From NCBI RefSeq assembly GCF_022647325.1, contig NZ_CP071405.1:930001-994000 (forward strand): a stretch of DNA of 64,000 nucleotides. Direction: 5' to 3'. The position numbers and the translations under genes were made by a program. Each line of letters opens with the position of its first letter. The stretch's first letter is position 1. The notes beneath the pieces were generated by a model, which did not search any database, was not told where the DNA came from, and saw only the letters and a list, made by a program, of their open reading frames with translations. The DNA comes from Pantoea deleyi (lineage in GTDB: Bacteria > Pseudomonadota > Gammaproteobacteria > Enterobacterales > Enterobacteriaceae). Of this stretch, positions 44,380 through 52,617 are shown piece by piece.

Positions 44380-45428
44380 CGGGTTCTCGGATCGGTTAAC
44401 CAGGTTAAGACATCCGCCAGGGTGTTAATCAGGATAAAGCAGGTGCCGATTAACAGGGTTGAGCCCAGAATCGCCGGCACATCGCCGGAGAACAGCGCAT
44501 TGGTCATGTAGCGGCCGACACCCGGCCAGGCGAAGACGGTTTCGGTCAGCACGGAGCCTTCCAGCAGGGTGGCGTAGGAGAGGGCGATCACTGTCACCAG
44601 CGTGCCGAGCACGTTGGGGAAGATGTGGCGCAGCAGAATACGCACCCGACCCGCGCCTTTGGCACGCGCCAGTACCACATACTCTTTGCTGCTCTCTTCC
44701 AGCAGCGCCGCACGTAGCAGACGGGTAATGCCCGCCATCGCCAGCAGGCCCAGGATGACCACCGGCAGCCAGAGATGGGCTATCGCATTGCGGAACATCT
44801 CCGGTTCGCCCGACAGCCAGCTGTCGATCAGCACAAACCCGGTCTTCGGCTCCAGGGTGTAGACCCAGATATCATCCAGCCGCCCCGGCCCGGCGGACCA
44901 GTGCAGCACGGCATAAAAGAGCAGCAGGCCCAGCAGACCGAGCCAGAACACCGGCACCGAGTAGCCCAGCAGCGAGATAAAGCGGGCGAGGTTATCGATC
45001 CAGCTGCCCGGTTTCCAGGCGGCCAGCAGCGCCAGCGTGACGCCAAAGACCACGGCGAAGATCATCGCGCAGGTCGCCAGCTCGATGGTGGCGGGGAAGG
45101 TGGTCATCAGGTCGCCGCTCACCGACTGGTTGGTGAGGCGGGAGACGCCCAGATCGCCGTGCGCTAAATGTTCGATGTAGCGCCAGAACTGCATCAGCAC
45201 CGGCTGGTCGAGACCGAGGTCATGACGCACCTGCGCATAGGTCGCTTCACTGGCGTGATCGCCGGCAATCTGCTGCACCGGGTCGATTGGCGAGAGATGC
45301 GACAGCATAAAGGTAAAGGCGAGCAGGCCGAGCAGCGTGACCAGCAGCGACAGCACGCTACCGATCAGACGCCCGCCACGCTGCCAAAAAAGCCGGGCGA
45401 ACCCGGCTGAAGGAACAGACTGTGCCAT
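44376..45428 (-). CDS. Peptide/nickel-type ABC transporter, first permease
   Basis: Inner-membrane permease (DppB type), 350 residues, about six membrane segments; coupling loop region LLRAALLEESSKEYVVLARAKGAGRVRILLRHI, described here as the EAA motif near residue 240. The DppB-like loop DPVQQIAGDHASEATYAQVRHDLGLDQP follows TM1. Overlaps the stop of the binding-protein gene by one base. Confidence 0.9.
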   Translation of the reverse strand: MAQSVPSAGFARLFWQRGGRLIGSVLSLLVTLLGLLAFTFMLSHLSPIDPVQQIAGDHASEATYAQVRHDLGLDQPVLMQFWRYIEHLAHGDLGVSRLTNQSVSGDLMTTFPATIELATCAMIFAVVFGVTLALLAAWKPGSWIDNLARFISLLGYSVPVFWLGLLGLLLFYAVLHWSAGPGRLDDIWVYTLEPKTGFVLIDSWLSGEPEMFRNAIAHLWLPVVILGLLAMAGITRLLRAALLEESSKEYVVLARAKGAGRVRILLRHIFPNVLGTLVTVIALSYATLLEGSVLTETVFAWPGVGRYMTNALFSGDVPAILGSTLLIGTCFILINTLADVLTWLTDPRTR

Positions 45429-46996
45429 TACTTAGTGACCTGCGAGTAATACACCATGTCCGGGTTGATGCCCTGAACATAGCCTTTCAGGTTGTCGCGC
45501 AGCGCGATCAGGTTCTTCGCCTGCATCCCAATCACATACGGAGAGTTCTTCATCACCTCACGCTGCATCGCTTCATACAGGGCGATACGCTTCTTCGGAT
45601 CGCTTTCGGCCGTGGCGGCAATGACCTGCTTGTTCAGCGCCGGGATATGCCAGTCTGAGCGGTAAGCGATGGTTTTGCTGCCATCTTCCGGGTTGTAAGC
45701 AAAGGAGGCGGCGTTGGTGTTCGGGTCGAAGTAGTCGGAACCCCAGGCGTTCAGCGTTGCTTCATACTTATGCGCTTTGACGTTGGTCGACACTTCAGAA
45801 CTCAGGCCCGGCACCACTTCTACCTTCACGCCGCCTTTGGCGAAGCTGCCCTGCAGCGCCTGCGCGATATCCAGATAAGGCGGCTGGTTGCTGGTAGAGA
45901 GTTTAAAGCTGACGTTGTTCAGGCCCGCTTTCTTCAGGATCGCTTTGGCTTTTTCCGGATCGTAGCTGTAAGGCGTGTCGTTGATCGCGCCCAGGAAACC
46001 TTTCGGCAGGAAGCTCTGATGCACGTCGAACTGGCCTTTCAGCAGCTCGTTGGCGATGCCTTTGTAATCCCACAGGTAGCGCGCCGCTTCCCAGAAGGCC
46101 GGGTTCTTCAGCGTGTCGTTTCCGCCGGTGTTGAACTGAATGTAGTAGAGCGACGCCATCGGAATGGCTTCGGTCTTCACGCCAGGCTTGCCGTTCAGCG
46201 CTGCGATCTGGTCGGCACCCAGGTTACGGGCGATATCGGCATCCCCCTGCTCCAGCAGCAGACGACGCGCCGCAGGCTCCGGAACGTTCTTGATCAGGAT
46301 GTTCTTCATCTTCGGTGCGCCCGCCGGTGAAGAGGGGTTGGCGCTGAGCAGCACGGCCTGATGCAGGACGACCTTGCGGATCTGATACGGGCCGCTGCCG
46401 GCAGAGTGCGTGGCCAGCCAGGCGTTACCCAGGTCACCGTTCTTCTGGTTGGCCGTCACGGTTTTTTCATCGACGATCGAGGAGACCGGCGCAGAGAGCA
46501 GGCTCAGCACGTAGGTCGGGCTGACGTCGGCGGTCCAGCTGATCTGCACATGATTGTCGTCAACCTTCTTCAGGAAGCCGTCAACGTTATCTTTGGTCCA
46601 GCCGAGCTGCGTCAGGATGAAAGAGGGGTCGAGGTTCAGCTTCACCACGCGACCCAGCGAGAAGATCACATCTTCCGGCCGCAGCGGGTTGCCGGTGGAG
46701 AACTTAGCGTCTTTGCGCAGCTCAAAGGTCAGGCTGCGATTGTCGCTGCCTGGCTGCCAGGAGGTCGCCAGCGTCGGTTTCAGATCCACCGGATTCTGCG
46801 GGTCAGACTGAACCAGACGCTGATAGATGTTCGTGAAAGCCTGTACGCTGGTAAGTTCAAACCCTTTGGCCGGGTCGAAGCTGTCGGCATCGTCAGTTGA
46901 CTGGGCAATAACCAGCGTATCTTTGGGTGTTGCGGCCTGGGCTGTGAAAGCGGCAGCCAGCGTCAGCGCCAGCAGGGATGGAATTATAGTTTTCAT
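45428..46996 (-). CDS. ABC transporter substrate-binding protein, family 5
   Basis: Periplasmic binding protein of the SBP_bac_5 family, 522 residues, first gene of the five-gene importer. Signal peptide MKTIIPSLLALTLAAAFTAQA, then the family core (SFDPAKGFELTSVQAFTNIYQRLV; FELRKDAKFSTGNPLRPEDVIFSLGR). The family binds peptides, nickel chelates, opines or glycosides; nothing visible decides which. Transcribed away from mgtA, with which it shares a promoter gap. Confidence 0.88.
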   Translation of the reverse strand: MKTIIPSLLALTLAAAFTAQAATPKDTLVIAQSTDDADSFDPAKGFELTSVQAFTNIYQRLVQSDPQNPVDLKPTLATSWQPGSDNRSLTFELRKDAKFSTGNPLRPEDVIFSLGRVVKLNLDPSFILTQLGWTKDNVDGFLKKVDDNHVQISWTADVSPTYVLSLLSAPVSSIVDEKTVTANQKNGDLGNAWLATHSAGSGPYQIRKVVLHQAVLLSANPSSPAGAPKMKNILIKNVPEPAARRLLLEQGDADIARNLGADQIAALNGKPGVKTEAIPMASLYYIQFNTGGNDTLKNPAFWEAARYLWDYKGIANELLKGQFDVHQSFLPKGFLGAINDTPYSYDPEKAKAILKKAGLNNVSFKLSTSNQPPYLDIAQALQGSFAKGGVKVEVVPGLSSEVSTNVKAHKYEATLNAWGSDYFDPNTNAASFAYNPEDGSKTIAYRSDWHIPALNKQVIAATAESDPKKRIALYEAMQREVMKNSPYVIGMQAKNLIALRDNLKGYVQGINPDMVYYSQVTK

Positions 46997-47193
46997 GAAA
47001 TTTCCTTGCCTTTAAAAAGTTACGCGAGTTTACGAAAGGGTTGATATGAAGAATAGTCGAATATGGGCTAATCATATGACTAAAAGTTATAAGAGTGAGG
47101 TTGTGGTTATAAGAAGATCGCCATTTTGTTAGCGAAGCGGCAGACGGAGCAGAAACAAATCCTCAACGAGGCGTTTATTTATTCCTGAATGGC

Positions 47194-47221
47194 TTTACCC
47201 GCACTTCGCTCTCTTTATAAT
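47194..47221 (+). promoter_or_regulatory. Probable mgtA promoter
   Basis: TTTACC, 16 bases, TATAAT. This predicts a start near 47228 and a leader of about 427 bases before mgtA. GCGTTTATTTATT at 47171 resembles one PhoP half-site (GTTTA), but I see no clear second half. Confidence 0.5.
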
Positions 47222-47249
47222 AGCGGCAAATCATTTCCGGAGAATTCAG

Positions 47250-47291
47250 TTGGACAGTCACCCTGGTTTAATCATTATTCTGGCAAGCTGA
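47250..47291 (+). CDS. Candidate leader peptide 1 in the mgtA leader
   Basis: A 13-codon frame starting at TTG, MDSHPGLIIILAS, with GGAG seven bases upstream. Its last codons (CTG GCA AGC TGA) form the left arm of hairpin TGGCAAGC/GCTTGCCA (47281-47288 with 47304-47311). The right arm can instead join GCTGCTTGCC/GGCGAGCAGC (47301-47310 with 47315-47324). A ribosome reaching the stop would thus select the second hairpin. Short, TTG-started and without known relatives, so uncertain. Confidence 0.35.
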   Translation: MDSHPGLIIILAS

Positions 47292-47324
47292 TTCTTCTCT
47301 GCTGCTTGCCAACCGGCGAGCAGC
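47281..47324 (+). promoter_or_regulatory. Mutually exclusive hairpins in the mgtA leader
   Basis: Arm TGCTTGCC is shared by an 8-bp stem (47281-47288/47304-47311) and a 10-bp stem with one G-T pair and loop AACC (47301-47310/47315-47324). This resembles an attenuator-type switch. No T run follows the second stem, so any termination would need Rho. Confidence 0.55.
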
Positions 47325-47390
47325 GATCCCCGCTTTAATTCACGATCGCGCTCATTATTTTTCATCCTGTTAGTGACAGGAGTGCGCGTT

Positions 47391-47438
47391 ATGCTGCTGT
47401 TTATTCTGGCACTTTTTCCTCCGCCTCGATCGGCGTAG
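47391..47438 (+). CDS. Candidate mgtL-like leader peptide with three consecutive prolines
   Basis: Frame MLLFILALFPPPRSA (15 residues), ATG 47391, ribosome site AGGAG 47378-47382. The site is partly paired in CCTGT-tagtg-ACAGG (47366-47380). The stop TAG lies inside hairpin GGCGTAGCC/GGCTACGCC (47432-47451). Salmonella mgtA has a proline-rich leader peptide, MgtL, about 260 bases upstream that couples proline and Mg2+ to transcription; here the start is 264 bases before mgtA. Not homologous in sequence, so the role is inferred. Confidence 0.5.
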   Translation: MLLFILALFPPPRSA

Positions 47439-47496
47439 CCCCGGCTACGCCCGAACGCTGACTTCAGATCTTTATTACGCTGTGTAAAAACAGCGT
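47432..47496 (+). promoter_or_regulatory. Two hairpins after the proline leader peptide
   Basis: GGCGTAGCC/GGCTACGCC (47432-47440 with 47443-47451, tight loop) and ACGCTGT/ACAGCGT (47477-47483 with 47490-47496, loop GTAAAA). With the upstream elements they make the mgtA leader highly structured; about 160 further bases to the mgtA start show no gene. Confidence 0.6.
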
Positions 47497-47654
47497 CATG
47501 TTCACCTGCGCGCGTCATTATTTCCGCTGCGGGCGAAAGCACATGTTTATTTTTAAAGGTCGCCACAATAAATAACCCGGCTCCGCCAGGTTTATGCCAT
47601 GCACTTTATTTTTCGTGCAGGACAACACGTGCTTTAAATCAGGGAGATGTCGAA

Positions 47655-50357
47655 ATGAGCGACATGAAACTGGAACAGGTTGCGGCCACTGCATCCGGCA
47701 ACCGTAACGATAAAAAAAGTAAAAAAATGTACGCTGTGGCGCAGCATGCCGGTCAGCACGTCGGGATGACGCTGGCCGATCTCCGCAGCCATCGTCAGGG
47801 ACTGACCCATGATGAGGCCGCGAAACGCCTGGCCACCTATGGCCGCAATGAAGTGGCGCATGAGAAAGCGCCACCCGCGCTGGTTCAGCTGCTGATGGCG
47901 TTTAACAACCCCTTCATCTATGTATTGCTGGTCCTGGCGCTGGTGAGTCTGTTTACCGACTATATCCTGCCGCTGCGCGCGGGCGAGGAGACCGATCTCT
48001 CCGGCGTGATCATCATCTGTACCATGGTGATCCTGAGCGGGCTGCTGCGCTTCTGGCAGGAGTTCCGCACCAACCGGGCGGCGCAGGCTCTGCAGTCACT
48101 GGTGCGCAGCCAGGTGACCGTGCTGCGGCGTGAGCCGGGCAGCGAGACGGGCCAGCGGCAGGATGTGGATATGAGCGAACTGGTGCCGGGCGATGTGATT
48201 CTGCTCAGCACCGGCGATCAGGTGCCCGCCGATGTCCGCCTGCTGAGTGCCCGCAATCTGTTTATCAGTGAAGCCGTGCTGACCGGTGAGTCGCTGCCGG
48301 TGGAAAAACAAAGCAGCGAGGCGGGAGTCAAAGCGGAGGGCCAGACCGCTCAGGAGCGCCTCTCATCGGCGAATATCTGCCTGATGGGCACCAGCGTCGC
48401 CAGCGGGACCGCCAGCGCCGTAGTGGTCGCTACCGGCGGCGACACCTGGTTTGGCTCGCTCGCCTCATCGCTGGTGGGAAGCCGTCCGCAGACCGCCTTC
48501 GATCGCGGGGTCAACAGCGTCAGCAAACTGCTGATCCGCTTTATGCTGGTCATGGTTCCGGTCGTGCTGCTGATCAACGGCTTCACCAAAGGTGACTGGA
48601 TGGATGCGACGCTGTTTGCGCTGGCCGTCGCGGTCGGCCTGACGCCGGAAATGCTGCCGATGATCGTCAGCGCCAACCTCGCCAAAGGGGCGATTGCGAT
48701 GTCGCGCCGCAAAGTGATCGTGAAAAAGCTCAACGCCATCCAGAACCTGGGCGCGATGGATGTGCTCTGCACCGATAAAACCGGCACGCTGACCCAGGAC
48801 ACCATCCTGCTGGCGCATCATCTGGACGTGCAGGGCCGGGACGATCAGCAGGTGCTGCTGCTGGCCTGGCTTAACAGCGGCAGTCAGAGCGGCGCGAAAA
48901 ATCTCATGGACCGTGCGGTGCTCTGCGCGGGTGACAACGTGATTTCACCGGCTCAGCGCAGCCAGTTTCAGCTGATCGATGAGCTGCCGTTCGATTTTAC
49001 CCGTCGCCGGGTGTCGGTGCTGGTGGAGGATCTGACGCAGCATCGTTCACAGCTGATCTGCAAAGGGGCCGTGGAAGAGATGCTGGCGGTCAGCGTCGCC
49101 GTGCGGCAGGGCGATACCGTGGTGGCACTGGATGCGGCCCAGCGCGCCGCGCTGATGGCGCAGACCGAGCGCTATCACCAGCAGGGCTATCGCGTACTGC
49201 TGGTCGCCACCCGTGACGGCGCGCTGCATGCGCCGCTCAGCGACAGTGATGAGCGCGACCTGGTTATCCAGGGGATGCTGACCTTCCGCGATCCGCCCAA
49301 AGCCAGCGCAGGCAAGGCGATCAAAGCGCTGCGCGACAGCGGCGTGGCGGTGAAAGTGCTGACCGGTGACAATCCACTGGTCACCCAGCGGGTCTGTGCC
49401 GATGTCGGGCTGACCGATCCGGCGATGCTGACCGGCGACCAGATCGAGGCGATGAGCGATGAGGTGCTGGCGCAGGAGGCTGAACGCTGCACGCTGTTTG
49501 CAAAACTGACGCCGCAGCAGAAATCCCGGCTGGTGCGTCTGCTGCAGCAGAACGGTCATACCGTGGGTTTCCTGGGCGATGGCATCAACGACGCGCCTGC
49601 GCTGCGGGCCGCCGACACCGGTATTTCCGTGGACAGCGCGGCGGATGTGGCGAAAGCCTCTTCGGATATCATCCTGCTGGAGAAGGATTTACAGGTGCTG
49701 AATGAGGGTGTACTCAAAGGACGCGAGACCTTTGGCAACATCATCAAGTATCTCAACATGACCGCCAGCTCGAACTTCGGTAACGTTTTCTCGCTGCTGG
49801 TGGCCAGCGCCTTTATTCCGTTTCTGCCGATGCTGTCGATTCACCTGCTGATTCAGAACCTGATGTATGACGTCTCCCAGCTGGCGCTGCCGTGGGACAA
49901 GGTGGACCGCGAGTTCCTGAACAAGCCGCGCAAATGGGATGCCGGTAATATCAAACGCTTTATGCTGTGGATGGGCCCGACGTCGTCAATCTTTGACGTC
50001 ACGACCTTTGCGCTGATGTGGTTCATCTTCGGTGCGAATCATGCGGGCGTGCAGTCGCTGTTCCAGTCCGGCTGGTTTATCGAGGGGCTGCTGTCGCAGA
50101 CGCTGGTGGTGCACATGCTGCGTACCCGGAAGATTCCGTTTATTCAGAGTCGCGCCACTTTACCGGTCATGCTGACCACGCTGGCGGTAATGGTGCTGGG
50201 CATCCTGATCCCGTTCTCACCGCTGGGTGCGATGGTCGGACTGGTGCCGCTGCCATGGCAATATTTCCCGTGGCTGGTGCTGACGCTGTTCAGCTACTGC
50301 CTGGTGGCGCAGGGCATGAAACGGTTCTATATCCGTCGTTTCGGTCAGTGGTTCTAG
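47655..50357 (+). CDS. mgtA: Magnesium-importing P-type ATPase (MgtA/MgtB type)
   Basis: P3B-type ATPase importing Mg2+ across the inner membrane when Mg2+ is scarce. 900 residues. A-domain TGES (about 209), phosphorylation motif DKTGTLT (Asp about 374), hinge motifs VKVLTGDNPLV and GDGIND (about 640), and about ten membrane segments. The long N-terminus (about 1-60) carries a lysine stretch KKSKKMY. ATG 47655 follows GGGAGATG. Expression is probably set by the structured leader, and a 28-residue membrane peptide follows in the same transcript. Confidence 0.94.
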   Translation: MSDMKLEQVAATASGNRNDKKSKKMYAVAQHAGQHVGMTLADLRSHRQGLTHDEAAKRLATYGRNEVAHEKAPPALVQLLMAFNNPFIYVLLVLALVSLFTDYILPLRAGEETDLSGVIIICTMVILSGLLRFWQEFRTNRAAQALQSLVRSQVTVLRREPGSETGQRQDVDMSELVPGDVILLSTGDQVPADVRLLSARNLFISEAVLTGESLPVEKQSSEAGVKAEGQTAQERLSSANICLMGTSVASGTASAVVVATGGDTWFGSLASSLVGSRPQTAFDRGVNSVSKLLIRFMLVMVPVVLLINGFTKGDWMDATLFALAVAVGLTPEMLPMIVSANLAKGAIAMSRRKVIVKKLNAIQNLGAMDVLCTDKTGTLTQDTILLAHHLDVQGRDDQQVLLLAWLNSGSQSGAKNLMDRAVLCAGDNVISPAQRSQFQLIDELPFDFTRRRVSVLVEDLTQHRSQLICKGAVEEMLAVSVAVRQGDTVVALDAAQRAALMAQTERYHQQGYRVLLVATRDGALHAPLSDSDERDLVIQGMLTFRDPPKASAGKAIKALRDSGVAVKVLTGDNPLVTQRVCADVGLTDPAMLTGDQIEAMSDEVLAQEAERCTLFAKLTPQQKSRLVRLLQQNGHTVGFLGDGINDAPALRAADTGISVDSAADVAKASSDIILLEKDLQVLNEGVLKGRETFGNIIKYLNMTASSNFGNVFSLLVASAFIPFLPMLSIHLLIQNLMYDVSQLALPWDKVDREFLNKPRKWDAGNIKRFMLWMGPTSSIFDVTTFALMWFIFGANHAGVQSLFQSGWFIEGLLSQTLVVHMLRTRKIPFIQSRATLPVMLTTLAVMVLGILIPFSPLGAMVGLVPLPWQYFPWLVLTLFSYCLVAQGMKRFYIRRFGQWF

Positions 50358-50375
50358 GATCACGGGGAGGCAAAG

Positions 50376-50462
50376 ATGAAAAGAAACCGGCTCGACAGCG
50401 TTTTTGTCTGCGTGATGGTTATCGGCTTAACGCTGATCGCGCTGACGGTGGTGGTACGGTAA
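50376..50462 (+). CDS. 28-residue membrane peptide behind mgtA
   Basis: Short frame beginning MKRNRLDSVFVC with one hydrophobic segment (about residues 9-27, rich in Val, Ile, Leu) and a final Arg. A strong ribosome site, GGGGAGG, lies 6 bases before the ATG, the gene is 18 bases after mgtA, and a terminator follows at once. Salmonella MgtR and E. coli MgtS are small membrane peptides acting on Mg2+ transport proteins; this peptide has the same design but I see no sequence match. Function unproven. Confidence 0.65.
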   Translation: MKRNRLDSVFVCVMVIGLTLIALTVVVR

Positions 50463-50480
50463 TCCCCGCGTAAACAAAAA

Positions 50481-50508
50481 GGCAGCGAAGTGATTCGCTG
50501 CCTTTTCT
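50481..50508 (+). terminator. Terminator of the mgtA transcript
   Basis: GGCAGCGAA-gtga-TTCGCTGCC followed by TTTTCTTC, 18 bases after the 28-residue peptide; AAAAA on the other side may help the convergent kinase gene. Confidence 0.88.
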
Positions 50509-50511
50509 TCT

Positions 50512-51366
50512 CTAATCGCTGTCACGCTCGCGGCTGGCGCGCTGGCGCTCGTAATAGTCATCCTCTGCGGTAATGATCTCATCCAGCAGCGAATCCATAT
50601 CGACCGCGCGCTCCACTTCCACGAACTGTCCGGTCAGCGGCGTTTCAGGCGTCAGCTTGCCATCTTCATAGAGCTGCCAGATCTCTCTGGCGTAGCGCGT
50701 TTTCAGCAGCTGCGGGGCGAACTGGCCGTAGTATGCGGTAATGTTATTTACATCTCGTCTGAACATCGACTCGGCATGGTTGTTGGCCGCCGCATCGACC
50801 GCCTGCGGCAGATCGATAATCACCGGTCCCTGGTCATCCAGCAGAACGTTGAATTCAGACAGGTCGCCATGCACGATGCCCGCACAGAGCATGCGAACGA
50901 TGTTACGGATCATGGTATGGAAATCGGTAATCGCCTGCGCTTCGGAGAGGGTGACATCGCTGAGGCGCGGCGCAACCGCGCCATTGTCGTCGGTGACCAG
51001 CTCCATCAGCAGCACGCCGTCGATGCAGAGATAGGGCTGAGGCACGCGCACCCCAGCGCTTGCCAGGCGGAACAGCGCGTCAACTTCAGCGGTCTGCCAG
51101 GACTCTTCCTGCTGCTTACGGCCAAATTTCGAGCCTTTCTGCATGGCGCGGGCGTTGCGGCTGTTACGGGTTTTACGGCCTTCCTGATACTGCACGGCCT
51201 GCTTAAAGCTGCGCTGAGTCGCTTCTTTATAGACTTTGGCGCACTGCACCTTGTCGCCGCACAGTACGGTGTAAACGTCTGCTTCCTTGCCGCTTTTCAG
51301 CCGCTGCAGCACATCGTCAATCAGGCCGTCATCGACCAGAGGCTGGATTCTGTTTGGGATTTTCAT
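50512..51366 (-). CDS. RIO1-family serine protein kinase-like protein
   Basis: 284 residues with RIO kinase features: nucleotide loop SGKEADVYTVL, ATP-binding Lys in AKVYKEA, the RIO insert SRNARAMQKGSKFGRKQQEESW, catalytic loop HGDLSEFN (about 163-171) and metal-binding IIDLPQAVD (Asp near 184). RIO kinases are mainly archaeal and eukaryotic ribosome-assembly factors; bacterial members exist but their substrates are little known. A charged C-terminal tail (about 245-284) follows. Alone between convergent mgtA and the cold-shock-domain gene. Confidence 0.87.
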   Translation of the reverse strand: MKIPNRIQPLVDDGLIDDVLQRLKSGKEADVYTVLCGDKVQCAKVYKEATQRSFKQAVQYQEGRKTRNSRNARAMQKGSKFGRKQQEESWQTAEVDALFRLASAGVRVPQPYLCIDGVLLMELVTDDNGAVAPRLSDVTLSEAQAITDFHTMIRNIVRMLCAGIVHGDLSEFNVLLDDQGPVIIDLPQAVDAAANNHAESMFRRDVNNITAYYGQFAPQLLKTRYAREIWQLYEDGKLTPETPLTGQFVEVERAVDMDSLLDEIITAEDDYYERQRASRERDSD

Positions 51367-51654
51367 GCAGCGTTAACCCTTATTTCACCCGCTTTTCGTA
51401 TCAATCTGCGATGATGGAAGCCGTGGCAATCACGGAACAAAGTATCTGATTCTACCCTGGAAAATGGCTTTATGGGGATGATCCTTGATGAGATACGCTT
51501 CTGAGCGTGGTTCTGGCCTGACCCGCCGCGCAGTGCGGCGAACCGGACGAGACGCTGCCAGCGGACTGCGCCAGCGCAATCGGCGTGCGGGAGCGTCACA
51601 GGCGAGTGCTGACTGACCGGGTGCGTGCGGGCAGGATCCCGGCCAGCCTGACGA

Positions 51655-52143
51655 TTACTTCAGGGTTTTGAGCAGCTTAACGGTGCTCTCAACGTCGATC
51701 TCATCTTCGGAAAAGCTCAGGGTGGTGCCCTGGAAAGTGGTGACCGCCAGTTTCTTCAGGGAGCGCATCTCATCCGCCTTAGCGTCAGATTTTGGCCGGA
51801 TATTGTTCAGCAGCAGACCCACCGACAGCACCGCGTTCTCTTTATCGATGCCGGTATCCGCCGGGACCTCTTCGCTGTAGACCAGCCAGGATTTAATCGA
51901 GGTGATCTTAAGGCGTTCACCGGCGATATAGATGTATTTGCTTTCCGGAGCCACTTTCACCGCATAGGCCGACAGACCTTTGTTGTTAGTGGTCGGCTCA
52001 AACGTCACCGCCGCATCTTTCTTAATCAGATCAGGATTGGCGACCTTGATCACATGAAAATAGCGGTTGTCGCCGTTTTCATCTTTGATAAAGCCGAATC
52101 CTTTATCTTTAAACCAGGTTGTGATTGTTCCGTTCATCGCCAT
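51655..52143 (-). CDS. Cold-shock-domain protein with C-terminal extension
   Basis: 162 residues. Residues 3-65 are a cold shock domain: GTITTWFKDKGFGFIKDENGDNRYFHV keeps RNP-1 (KGFGFI) but alters RNP-2 to YFHV. The rest (SKYIYIAGERLKITSIKSWLVYSEE ... DVESTVKLLKTLK) is a strand-rich extension I cannot assign. I chose ATG 52143, preceded by GCAGGC; ATG 52137 is the alternative. Likely a single-strand RNA or DNA binder. Confidence 0.8.
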   Translation of the reverse strand: MAMNGTITTWFKDKGFGFIKDENGDNRYFHVIKVANPDLIKKDAAVTFEPTTNNKGLSAYAVKVAPESKYIYIAGERLKITSIKSWLVYSEEVPADTGIDKENAVLSVGLLLNNIRPKSDAKADEMRSLKKLAVTTFQGTTLSFSEDEIDVESTVKLLKTLK

Positions 52144-52333
52144 TTTTTGCCTGCTTAATCTACTCAGTTTTTTACAGCGCGCAGTGTAAAGCACAATGCC
52201 TGCGCAGACTATATCAGTCTGGATGATAATTTTCGGCGGCGCCAGAGGGCAAGAGGCAGAGAGAAGGGCGGCGGGAAAGCAGGCCGTGCGCCACGCACAA
52301 GGCGTGGCTGCCTGACACGGACAGGGGGATGCG

Positions 52334-52359
52334 CTGACGCAGGTTTCAGGCTGCGTCAG
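52334..52359 (-). terminator. Stem-loop downstream of ymjA
   Basis: CTGACGCAG-gtttcagg-CTGCGTCAG: a perfect 9-bp stem 13 bases after the ymjA stop. No T run. Confidence 0.45.
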
Positions 52360-52371
52360 GCCGGAATGGCG

Positions 52372-52617
52372 TTACTCATTACCCCAGCGGTTCAGGAACT
52401 CGGCGATATCATCAATACGCTGCTCATCGATGCCAGCCTCACGCGCCATCTCCTGCTGTGACGCTTCACTAATCTCTTCGTTGTTCATTAAACGGGTGAT
52501 CAGCAGCTGAAAGTAGTAAGCCAGCGGCGTGCGCTCTGCTTCGCTCACCGGCTTAGCGGACTCCGTCGCATACTCATCTGCAACATCGTAGTATTTGAGA
52601 GAAATTTCATTATTCAT
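52372..52617 (-). CDS. ymjA: DUF2543 family protein YmjA
   Basis: 81-residue protein, the same length as E. coli YmjA and similar along its whole length ([53 protein letters not shown]). Function unknown; predicted all helical. Start ATG 52617 as in E. coli, though the ribosome site is weak. Confidence 0.88.
   Translation of the reverse strand: MNNEISLKYYDVADEYATESAKPVSEAERTPLAYYFQLLITRLMNNEEISEASQQEMAREAGIDEQRIDDIAEFLNRWGNE

Noticed and set aside
47165..47195. PhoP box upstream of mgtA
   Set aside because: Only one half-site (GTTTA) is convincing; the second, 11 bases on, does not match, so it is mentioned but not called.
47258..47566. 102-codon minus-strand frame in the mgtA leader
   Set aside because: No ribosome site and low-complexity basic sequence; it overlaps conserved-looking RNA structures on the plus strand.
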